Assembly (NCBI GenBank): GCA_949128115.1
Contig: OX421962.1
Span: 41,191,745 to 41,255,744, forward strand
Reading direction: 5' to 3'
Length of the DNA stretch: 64,000 nucleotides
Source of the DNA: Anaspis maculata
Lineage: Eukaryota > Arthropoda > Insecta > Coleoptera > Scraptiidae
The notes under the pieces are model-generated. The model was not told the DNA's origin. It searched no databases and was given only the letters and a program-made list of their open reading frames with translations. Below, in pieces: positions 54,974 through 64,000 of the stretch (the first letter of the stretch is position 1; each line of letters starts with the position of its first letter). Both the position numbers and the translations under genes were made by a program.

Positions 54974-55102
54974 ACAGTACAAATAAATAACTTGACCAGC
55001 TTTGTCTAAAGTCGACTTGTCCAGGGATTTTTTAAAAACAAAATTTTACTACAGGAGAAATCGGGGGTGGGAAGTTGAGTACATGTCAGACCGTGGGCTT
55101 TA

Positions 55103-55500
55103 GGCTGATATACAGGGTGATTCATGAGTGACCTTACATAGGCTAATGGGAGATAAAGGACTTCGAGGCGAGTCAGGATCCACTGAAGAAATTTTGTTTT
55201 CTCTATTGGTTACGAAGATACAGGGTGGTTTTGTGTGTTTCGTATGAAACTTTGATAAGCGATATTTCTGAAACGGCTAGAGATATTTTCTTGAAATTCA
55301 CCACTTATATTTCTCTGTTGGAAGTCATCCCGAAGCCATACCGGGTAAGTCAAAATCCAGGGCCGGGCTAGAAAAAAGGTACCCCTTCTTTGTTTCATCA
55401 AAAAGTAAATTTTCTGACCGCTTTTCTGAAAAACTGTTCTCGGATTCAAAAAGCTAAGGAAAAATGCTTTAAGAATCACTCTTCAATTTAGATGGCACAC
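55103..55500 (+). mobile_element. Truncated palindromic-element half, ACAGGGTGATTC end
   Basis: It begins ATACAGGGTGATTCATGAGT and contains a second ATACAGGGTGGTTTTGTGTG at about 55209. The ends resemble the family at 5566-5953, but I find no right-hand partner. It is probably half of one or two elements. Confidence 0.45.
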
Positions 55501-56344
55501 CTAAACCGTTTTGACAATAAAACTAAAAGTAAAATTTGTGGGTGAGTTCCCATTTTTGACCGAACATAATGGACTCATTGTTTGATTGAATTATTTCAAA
55601 TTCATTTTTTAGCTTGTCTATGTGGAATAAAAGGGCTTGGTAGGAAGAAAAATTCCATAGCCGAAGATTTTTTTTGACGACCAAATTGAGTCTAATTTAG
55701 ATTTCACTCTCGATTTTGTCATAAAAAAAGAAGATCGGCTCTGAAATTTTTCTTTCAACCAAGCTCTTCTATTCGTGTGTTTCGGAGCGCGCGTGTAGAG
55801 TTTTTCCCGTACAACTGTATGGAGACTTCAGCAGTGGGTCAAGCTACATCTGTCCATTTTGGCGGAGGCGTCGGTTCTAGAGCACGGCAGAATTATACGG
55901 GTAATGTGCAAGATTTTTCGAGAGTCGTATGGAAACCGTATGCTGGTCACTGTGGAGACTGCTGGAAATTGCATGGAACATTCAAGATGAATCAGTCGGA
56001 CCTATACCTATACGGTATAAGGCATCAATCGTCGCCTCACGAGCAGCTATGCATTGGAATACAAAGTGGTAGCGAGCGGATTTAAAGCGAGTAGTAATCA
56101 CAGCGATATTCCCAAGTAAATAATTGTTGGCGTGTATTCATTGTAGTACTCAGTAATAAACAGTGTGTGTTTTGAAACGATCATCTCAATTATATTCGAA
56201 CCCGTACGCGAAATACGTAACAATAATAAATATCTTTCTTTTCTTCGTTGTTTTCTTTATCGTAGTTTATTTCAAGCAGAAGTTTTGAGTTTGAAGAAAT
56301 CTGTGGACAATTTGGTCAGCGTCTTTTTTTGTTATAAGCATCAT

Positions 56345-56510
56345 TATTATTATTGAAAAGTCGCAAGTGGGGGGTGGGCCCCTCTGACTTTCCCTTCGAT
56401 TTCGAGGCCACTTTCATTCTTTGCCCGGTTGGTAAAAATTTGCCAGTCCGACGCTGTCTGGAGTGGTGGTCGAACGCGCTAACTACCACACCACAAGCTC
56501 CTCACCATCA
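56345..56510 (-). mobile_element. Possible tRNA-derived SINE with (AAT)n tail
   Basis: On the minus strand the segment opens GAGCTTGTGGTGTGGTAGTT followed by AGCGCGTTCGACCACC. This resembles the D-arm/A-box part of tRNA-derived SINEs. It ends in an AATAATAATAATGATGC tail. A clear B box could not be fixed, and the candidate target duplication (about ATGATG) is too short to be secure. Confidence 0.4.
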
Positions 56511-56742
56511 TGATCTATAATAAGGAACAGTTCGACATCAACCACTATGCTCTACCTTCAAGTTGCATGCAAGATATGCCATAATAAACCTACCAAAAGC
56601 TCAAATTCTCAATGAGGAAAAATTAAAAATGCTCAAATTTTTAATAAAGAAAAATTAAACATTTGAGCAGGCTGTTTTCAAGTGCGCTTTCTTGTAGGTA
56701 CCCGCTGAGTCTGTGATTGACAGCAAAAGTCTTATTTGACCA

Positions 56743-57926
56743 ATACAGGGTGTTTCAGTGACCTTGCATAAAATTTCGGGAGGTAATTCCTCTTAAAAAT
56801 ATAAGTCGAAAAGTAGAAGTAACATTTTTTCCTAAATTACTTCTTAAGGGAGTTACAGCCCCTCAAAGGTACGAAGTGAAACAGGATTTTTAATCATTTG
56901 CTCAAGAACCGTCAAGGTGAAGAACTTCAAATTTGGTGTAGAATGGTAACTCAACATTGCACATGTTCACGCAAAATTTTAAACAAATCTGGCCAGTGGC
57001 GGCGGAGTTTGAGGGGGTTGGGGTAGGTTGAACTGTCAGAAAAAAATGTCTGCAATCCGTTTGTATTTTCGCTTGCACATTTGGATAGATTTGTTCAAGA
57101 CTAAACTTTTATGTTCCTTGCATTTTTTTCGTAGGATAAACCGTTCACTAGTGAAAGTGAAAAAACCAGGAGCGTGCGACATGACATGCGGTTTTTAATT
57201 TTTTCTTTTTTTGTCAGAAAGTTATAAGTAGGTACCTATCTAATGTGTGAATGAAAGTAAGAGACTATTTTAATGTGCAAACAAAAATACGACCGGAACG
57301 TAGACTGTTTTCTAGCAATTCAACCCTAACCCCTTATTTCGACCCCACTGGTCAGATTTGTTCGTTTTTTTTTTGCACTAGGAGATTTCTTCACAGTGCA
57401 AATAAAACACGTGTGAGATTTGAAACAAATTTAATCATCATCAGTGGAGTTGGGAGTTGGGGTCGGTTAACCACCAGAAGAAAATTATTCGACGCGTTCC
57501 TGATTTTTCCACTTTTACTCGTGAACGGTGGATCCAACAGGAAAAATGCAGGGGGCATAAAAGTTTAGTCTTGAACAAGTCTATCCAAATGTGCAAACGA
57601 AAATACGAACGGATTGCAGACTTTTTTTTTCTGACATTCCAACCTACCGCAACCCCTCTAACTTCGTCGCCACTGGCCAGATTTGTTTAAAATTTTGCAT
57701 GTACATTTTCATTGTTGAGAAACCATTCTACACCAAATTTGAAGTTCTTCACCTTGACGGTTCTTCAGCAAATAAATAAAAACTCTGTTTCACTCCGTAC
57801 CTTTGAGGGGCTGTAACTCCCTTAGGAAGCAATTTAGGAAAAAATGTTACTCTTACTTTTCGACTAATTTTTTTGAGGGGAATCACCTCCCGAAATTTTA
57901 TGCAAAGTTACTGAAACACCCTGTAT
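56743..57926. mobile_element. Palindromic element, ~1.18 kb, TACAGGGTGTTTCAG ends
   Basis: The left ATACAGGGTGTTTCAGTGAC, AAATTTCGGGAGGTAATTCC and GTTACAGCCCCTCAAAGGTA are returned in inverse at the right. The inner part, around GGCCAGTGGCG and AACTTTTATG...CTTG, is also paired. The centre is near 57330. Frames inside are chance. It shares its end style with 54394-54973 and 58757-59776. Confidence 0.85.
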
Positions 57927-58762
57927 ACAGGTGTCCCGAAATTAATGCATAAAAATTTTCAGGAAGGTGGACCATTGAAAAATAAGGGGACTTCCTCAAT
58001 GAAAATACTCTCGCAAACGTAATAACGGAGATACAGGCCTTCAAAATTGGTTCTTCAAAACAGTTTTTTTTGCATAACTTCTGAACCGTTTAGCCGATTT
58101 TATTCAAATTTAAACCAAAGTTTACTAAAATAGGTCTCTATCGAACAATGATAACGCATTTCATCAAACATTTTCAGGGCCTTGAAAATTAAAATTCAAG
58201 AAAACTCAAGATTCCTCAACTGAAATGAGTTTTCTAGGTATTTCAAGTTGATAAACTACCATTTTGCTGAGAAACATGAAGCTTTTCAGAAAAAAAAATT
58301 GGGCCCTGAAAAGTGGCGATTTTGAGTTGTTCTCCGAAGTTTCAAACCCACATATCTCAAAAATGAAGCCTTTAATCAAAATTTTGCAGGAGTAACTTTT
58401 TTCTCTAAATTGAACGTAAAATTCAAAAATTGCAACAATTTTCAAAAATATTCCAGGGGGTGAAAAATAGGGGAAAAAGAGGGAAGCTACCCCCTATTAT
58501 CTTCGCCCCTGAATATTTTTGATGAAATGCGTTATCATTGTTCGATAGAGACCTATTTGAGTAAACTTTGATTCAAGTTTAAATAAAATCGGCTCAACGG
58601 TTCAAAAGTTATGGGAAAAAAACTGATTTGGAAAACCAACTTTGAAGGCCTGTATCTCCGTTATTACGTTTGCGATAGTATTTTTGTTAAAGAAGTCTCC
58701 TTACTTTTCAATTTTCTACCTCCATGTAAATTTTGTTGCATTAATTTCGGGACATCCTGTAC
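57923..58762. mobile_element. Palindromic element, ~840 bp, TACAGG(T/A)(G/T)GTCCCGAAATTAATG ends
   Basis: It starts TACAGGTGTCCCGAAATTAA directly at the end of the preceding element and ends GCATTAATTTCGGGACATCC followed by TGTA. Inner paired blocks include AACGTAATAACGGAGATACA, TCTGAACCGTTTAGCCGA and CCTATTTGAGTAAAC. No coding. Confidence 0.85.
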
Positions 58763-59776
58763 AGGGTGTTTCTAAAATGATGATACAAATTTCTAGGGGA
58801 GATTCCCCATCAAAAATAGACCAGGAAAAAATATACCTTTGATGTCCTGAAATACTCCGTTGGAAAGTTACAGGGTGTTCAAGTTGACTTTTTAAAGCTG
58901 ATTTTTTGACATAAGTTTTGAACCGTTTAACCGATTTTGCTCAAATTTCCATCAAAATTATCTGAAATAAGTCTCTATCGAATAATAGTAACATGTTGAG
59001 AAAAAAGTTCAGGGGTGTAGATAATGGGGAGTGTCCTCCTTTTTACTCCCCTATTTTTTACACCCCTAGCTATACCCTCAACTGGATTCTACGTTCAATT
59101 TAAAGAAAAAAGTTACTCTTGCAAAATTTTGATAAGAGGCTTCATTTTTGAGATATCTGGGTTTGAAATTTTGGGAAATATCTCGAAATTGCCATTTTCA
59201 AAGGCCTAAAAATTAGAACCCAAAAAAACTCACGATTTCTTAGCAGAAATAGGCCCTCTAGAATTTCTAAGTTGATAAACTACTATTTTTTCTGAGAAAC
59301 GAGAAGTTTTCAGAGAAAAAAAATTGGGCTCATTGAAAGTGGCGATTTCGAGATGTTTTCCAAAGTTTCCAACCCAAATATCTCAAAAATGGAGCCTCTA
59401 ATCAAAATTTTGCAAGAGCAATTTTTTTTTCTAAATAGGACGTAGAATACAATTTGTGGAAATAGCTAGGGGGGTAAAAAATAGGGGGGGAAATATGACA
59501 ACACCCCCATTATCTACGCCCCTGAATTTTTTTTTGAACACGTTGCTATTATTTGATGGAGACCTATTTAGCTTGACTTTGTTCTAAATTTGAACAAAAT
59601 CAGTTGGACGGTTCAAAAGTTATGTCAAAAAATCGATTTAGAAGATTCAACTTGAACACCCTGTAACTTTTCAACGGAGCATTTCAGGACATCGAAGGTA
59701 TATTTTTTCCTGGTCCATTTTTGATGGGGGATATCTGCTAGAAGTTTATATCATCATTTTGGAAACACCCTGTATA
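58757..59776. mobile_element. Palindromic element, ~1.02 kb, TACAGGGTGTTTC ends
   Basis: It starts GTACAGGGTGTTTCTAAAAT, shares the terminal TA with its neighbour, and ends ATTTTGGAAACACCCTGTAT. Paired inner blocks include GAAAGTTACAGGGTGTTCAA, TTTGAACCGTTTAACCGA and CAAAAATAGACCAGG. No coding. Confidence 0.85.
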
Positions 59777-61485
59777 TTGCGGGCACTTTAGGCGCTGTTT
59801 TTTTCTTCGTGAAGCTTGACTACTTCAAGCTTCAAGACCTGCACCGTAAGTCATGCTTGTCTCAGCTTCGTATACCTACGTGGTCTTTCAATGTGTAATT
59901 ACTCAAAATTATTTATGACAATCTAGTGAGGATTGTACGTTATCTTAGCATTCGTTCCAATCGATAAGTCTTCTGAGCTTCATTACAACAGAGTTGAATT
60001 CTCAGCATCAGACACCTCTATCGATGACTATATTGGGAATATATTTGTGTTGGGCGCCCACGGACATATTGACCACCGCATAGCATAGGTACAACAGAAT
60101 GTGATATCATGTCACGAAGTTGCCATTACAACGACAGAAATTAAATTTTCTGTATTTCGTAACGGCCATTCTTCATACTGCGAGCTGAACGCGTCATTAG
60201 CAAAGAACGAATTGAACGATGCACAATAATTACGCCCGTGAAAGATTTCCTCGTCTTCGCTTATGGCTCTCTACCAATTCAATTTATTTTGCCTGCTTAT
60301 TTTATATCATTCGCTTTATCGATGACCCTAAATTGGACCCCTGAGGAATTTATAATGTCACCACATGTGGATTCGACCGATGGTTCTGTGATAGTCAATC
60401 AATAGTTTATGTACCTACGTGCGAATGTGAATTAGCACGATATAGGTACACTTCTCAAAGAGGAGTTCATCAGCTTATTTTATCAATTAGTTCCGGTTTA
60501 TCGTTATTTCTTGCAATTTTTATTTTGAGATGTTGGAATTTCACTTACGGAATGTTTCATATCACGAAAAATGTAAACAAATAATAACATTATTTTCTCT
60601 CGTTATGCAAGTGCAGGTGGGAATTAAAAACTGAAGAAATAAAGCAATAAAAATCTCCACTCATTTATTATCCACCACTGGAAATGTATTGCAAAAGTAG
60701 GAGGACGTATGAGTCACTTTTATGGCCAATTTATTCTTTAATATCAGAATCATATAAACGTTTACCTATAAAAATACTGTCATATATCAGCAATCGATTA
60801 ATTTAATACCAATTTAAGTTGTATAAAGGAGCTTCCTGCAACACACGCATCTGTGTTCGGACGTCCCACCTTAATTAAGCGTGACGTTTTGCCTTTTTAT
60901 TTCGTTCCATTTGCCGCATCAAGAAAGCATTAATTGCCATTGACCATTGATACGATTAAAGGTCATATTATGTTTAAGCTATGTAATGGAATTTGATAAT
61001 TGCATATGCACATACATGGGCAGATATCGTTATTTCCACCGTCGCATTAATTAAGGTTTTACGGTTGCAGGTGACTGGCGATACCTCCTCTTTTTGATGG
61101 GCGACGGCGAGAATCCGGTGCCATATCCCCCTACCGTACAAAATTATTGTGCAGATGTTTAAAGAGTTAAGGCCCGTAAAAGCGTCAGTCAGTCTGAGTT
61201 CACGTGTTATATGAAAATCAACCAAAAAAAGTCCAGTATGCCGAAAAAATAATGGCTTGATTGCCCATCTTCTGTTGATGGTCTGGAGTCCGGAGAATAA
61301 TTTGGTACCCCTAGGCAGGAACGCATTTCAAGGGGTGGAGTAGAGGACCATCACTGCATCACACTTCGTAGAATTGTTTAATGAGAATGCGATGGTGGAA
61401 GTAGTCCAGGACCGATTTGAAATGAGGTAGACATCTTTGATATAAAGCTGAGTTTTTGCAGAGACATTCGGAAGCATGTTCTAAT
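59777..61485. other. Unassigned non-coding stretch
   Basis: No gene, repeat or inverted structure is supported. The segment is not visibly transposon-derived, so it may be unique host sequence. Confidence 0.35.
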
Positions 61486-61489
61486 TGAC

Positions 61490-62340
61490 TAAAAAAAAGT
61501 CTCCAAGTGTCCCGTTGGCGCTAGCTGGGTTATGGGGTGAAAACCGCCCCTAAAAGTGACACGGTGCTGGTTTTTCTCATTTTTCTGCCAAACGGTCACT
61601 CGCACGTAAAATAAATATAGGACTCAAAATATTCCTCACTAAAATCTGCATCGAAAAGGTCTTATCAACCACATGCCTAGGTCCCACCCAATTCGCGTAA
61701 ACGACGGTTGAAGATGGGGGTAGTTTCAAGCGCGCCACGAGAAATTTATGTAACGCTGTGTTTCAAGGTAGATATCTGATACATGGCTGATCTGACAACA
61801 AAACCGTTGGGAACGAAATTGTTCATCATCATGTTCTGCATACGATGCATGAGTTGTCAATCCCTTTGTAAAATTTTTTTTTGGGTTATATCACGAAAAA
61901 GTGCCCCATATGCAATGCAGAAATTTCAAATAAATTGAAATTTCACAATCGCTTTTAGTCCTAAAAGGCCGGTCTTTGACACGGGTCATCACTGATATAT
62001 TCTTAGTCAAATAAAAAAAGTTCCGGTCCATCCTCCCCACATTAACCAAGTTTTGAGGGGGTAAACCACCCTTAAAGTGACTTCCAACTGGTTTTTCTCA
62101 ATTTCCGGCTAAACGGTTGCTCAAATGCAAAATAAGTAAGTGACCAAAAATATTCCTGAGTAAATTTTGCATCGAAAAGGTCTAATACATTAATCAGCTA
62201 ACTCCCACCCAGCTCTTGCAATCACCGTTCGAAGTTCTACAAGTTCGAAGAGCGCGATCTAGACACCCGCTCCGACGCTGCTTAACAGCGGATATCTCAA
62301 AAACGGCGTGTTGTAGAATAAAAATAGAAGAGGTTTAATT
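61490..62340 (+). repeat. Diverged direct duplication, ~530-bp spacing
   Basis: GGTTTTTCTCATTTTTCTGC with CAAACGGTCACTCGCA (about 61568) returns as GGTTTTTCTCAATTTCCGGC with TAAACGGTTGCTCAAA (about 62091). TCTGCATCGAAAAGGTCTTA returns as TTTGCATCGAAAAGGTCTAA. The same order is kept over ~250 bases, so it is a tandem or nested repeat copy. No coding. Confidence 0.6.
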
Positions 62341-62764
62341 TATAGGGCGAAACATGTTTTATGAGGTGCGGGTAATGATTTTCAGTTTTACAGGTGATAT
62401 GAATGAGTTTCAGCGGTTCCTAAATCGTCTCCCAAATAAGAAAAATTAAAAATTTCATGGTTATGTGCCTGTTAAACACAGATTTTTTTGCAACTGATCA
62501 ATATATAAATTTTAAATTGCCCATCGCTGAATTGGCAAGGAATTATGCATCGAATGAAGTTTTGTTCATTTGGCTGGTCCTCACCTAAGCTGTGCAAAAC
62601 ACACACAAAACTGAGAGTAATTCCGAACACGCAGGGAAAATCTCGTATAACTCCGTCTATAGAAGCGTGTATCTCAAAACTGGCTGGTTTAGCAGAAAAA
62701 TGCGCCGAGAAAGAATTGATAGAGCGAAGTGTCCTCTATAAGAGGCAGTCCTTGTTTTTACTCT

Positions 62765-63362
62765 AACTAAAAAATTATATGAGCTACGATTGTTTTTCAA
62801 AAGAGTCTCGACGGAAATAAAGATTTCCGGCTGGGTTTCGCACAGTGCCCTTTTACAATGAATTATATATTTTTAAAATGTCCTGAACAATAATTTTTAT
62901 TATGAGTATCAAAAAAATGGTGACTAGCAATGTATAAGTATAATGATAATAATAATAATAATGATAGTAATGGATTCTGTGGTAATGGTAACAACACAAA
63001 TTAAAAAAAAACGAGTAGGTAATGTACCTACACTATTTTTTCAATAACACGTTCACGTCATTGTCCTTCGAATGAAATATACAGCCTTGGATGCTGTACT
63101 CGGTGGACTTGAGAAAACCAGTTTTTTTTTAATTTGTGTTGTTACCATTACTATTATTATTATTATTATTATTATTAATGTTATTATCATTATACATTGC
63201 TAGTCACCATTTTTGTGATACCCATAATGGAAATTATTGTTCAGGACATTTTAAAAATATATAATTCATTGTCAAAGGGCACTGTGCAAAACCCAGCCGG
63301 AAATCCTTATTTCCCTCGAGACTCTTATGAAAAACAAGCGTAGCTCATACAATTTTTTAGTT
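62765..63362. mobile_element. Foldback element, ~600 bp
   Basis: The left AACTAAAAAATTATATGAGC and TACGATTGTTTTTC are inverted at the right end GAAAAACAAGCGTAGCTCAT and ACAATTTTTTAGTT. The arms of ~240 bases include TTTCCGGCTGGGTTT, a run of AAT repeats and CAACACAAATTAAAAAAAAA. The spacer is ~110 bases. The right end abuts the LINE ORF1 that follows. Confidence 0.8.
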
Positions 63363-64000
63363 GGTTTTGGTTTACATCTGGCGTCTGAAATTTCCGAAGG
63401 CTTAGCTTCTCTGATGTCTGACATCAAACATCAAAAACAGTACCAAGAGGAGATTGACAACAAGAGAAAAATCAGGGATACAAGCTTTGAAGACGCTGCT
63501 TCTTCTGGTTTTACGAAGAGTAAGAAAACCATAAGATCTCCGACAGGACCGCAGCAAGAGTCCGTTCAAACCGAGGTCGAAACTACGCAGTCTCTGAATA
63601 TGGCTACAGATGATGGAAGCATGAAAATAATCCTAAATGAGATATTGCAGGGTAATCAGAGAATTGAGAACGATATAAGAAGTATTAAAGAAGAAAACGC
63701 CGAGGTCAAGAAAGAAATGAAGCAAATTCACGATGAACTCAAGTTGAAGGAGCAGATTTGGGAAACAGAAAAGCAGAACCTAACAAGGAAGATCACTACA
63801 ATGGAAAGAAAAATGGAAGAAATGGAAAGAAAGCAGAAAAGAAATAATCTTATTGTAACTGGCCTGAATCATAGGGAAGAGGATATCAAGTTAGCAATGG
63901 AAAGGTTTTTTGAACAGGATTTAAGCATCAAACCGAAAATCAAACAAGCGTTTACTGTCAAGGGAAGCAGGGAAAAAGTTACAATAATCGAAATGGAAAA
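63327..64000 (+). CDS. Second LINE ORF1 (partial, runs off the window)
   Basis: An open frame without stops runs from 63327 to the end of the window (about 224 codons). The first Met (63327) and the following ~12 codons lie in the arm of the foldback element, so the native start is more likely the Met at 63414. From there it reads MSDIKHQKQYQEEIDNKRK. The middle is a strong coiled coil, rich in E/K/Q (SIKEENAEVKKEMKQIHDEL through KMEEMERKQK). Then KRNNLIVTGLNHREEDIK begins, the usual join to the RRM-like domain of LINE ORF1 proteins. Such proteins bind LINE RNA and act as chaperones. It is not closely similar in wording to the ORF1 at 14.7-15.4 kb and is on the opposite strand. ORF2 should lie beyond the window. 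Confidence 0.75.
   Translation, partial: MKNKRSSYNFLVGFGLHLASEISEGLASLMSDIKHQKQYQEEIDNKRKIRDTSFEDAASSGFTKSKKTIRSPTGPQQESVQTEVETTQSLNMATDDGSMKIILNEILQGNQRIENDIRSIKEENAEVKKEMKQIHDELKLKEQIWETEKQNLTRKITTMERKMEEMERKQKRNNLIVTGLNHREEDIKLAMERFFEQDLSIKPKIKQAFTVKGSREKVTIIEME

Noticed and set aside
55777..56225. Possible solo LTR (TGTGTTTCGG ... ACGTAACA with an AATAAA inside)
   Set aside because: No flanking target duplication and no second copy in the window, so TG...CA limits alone are not enough.

Overview
The window looks like insect nuclear DNA. It is A+T-rich, almost devoid of long open reading frames, and packed with non-LTR retrotransposons, palindromic (foldback) DNA elements, MITEs and satellites. 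The short palindrome TAGGTACCTA recurs throughout, and the transposon families are arthropod-like. A hemipteran, perhaps whitefly-like, is my best guess, but this is inference and the sequence does not prove it.

Only one piece of ordinary host gene is recognisable. It is a 61-nt first coding exon on the minus strand (52398-52458) encoding the P-loop of a Ras-superfamily small GTPase, followed by a consensus splice donor. The rest of that gene is not identified; a large intron running to lower coordinates could contain many of the transposons listed here.

Layout. 1-10.7 kb: intergenic or intronic DNA with several MITEs and hairpins (2.1-3.06, 5.44-5.95, 6.97, 8.4-8.96 and 9.13 kb). 10.7-15.7 kb: a nearly complete CR1/Jockey-like LINE on the minus strand, split by a 291-bp MITE and lying between the arms of an older palindromic element. 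17.1-18.6 kb: a ~260-bp-unit tandem repeat. 19.65-22.96 kb: an hAT-like shell containing a 258-bp hairpin and a 2.3-kb foldback element. The foldback arms carry a GAATTC-rich satellite and fragments of a poly-zinc-finger gene. 23-38 kb: decayed repeats, MITEs, two transposon-protein relics and tandem duplications. 39.3-40.65 kb: a short Helitron-like basic ORF under a TATA box and several hundred bases of heat-shock-element-like GAA/TTC arrays. 40.7-43.4 kb: a cluster of MITEs. 43.4-52.4 kb: mostly featureless, with a mariner-like relic at 49.3-50.3 kb. 52.4-53.3 kb: the GTPase exon and its upstream region. 54.4-59.8 kb: large palindromic elements with ACAGGGTG ends, three of them joined end to end. 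61.5-64 kb: a tandem duplication, a foldback element and the start of a second LINE ORF1 that runs off the window.

The two strongest candidates for something undescribed are the heat-shock-like promoter array driving a Helitron-type ORF, and the foldback element that carries zinc-finger gene fragments inside its arms.
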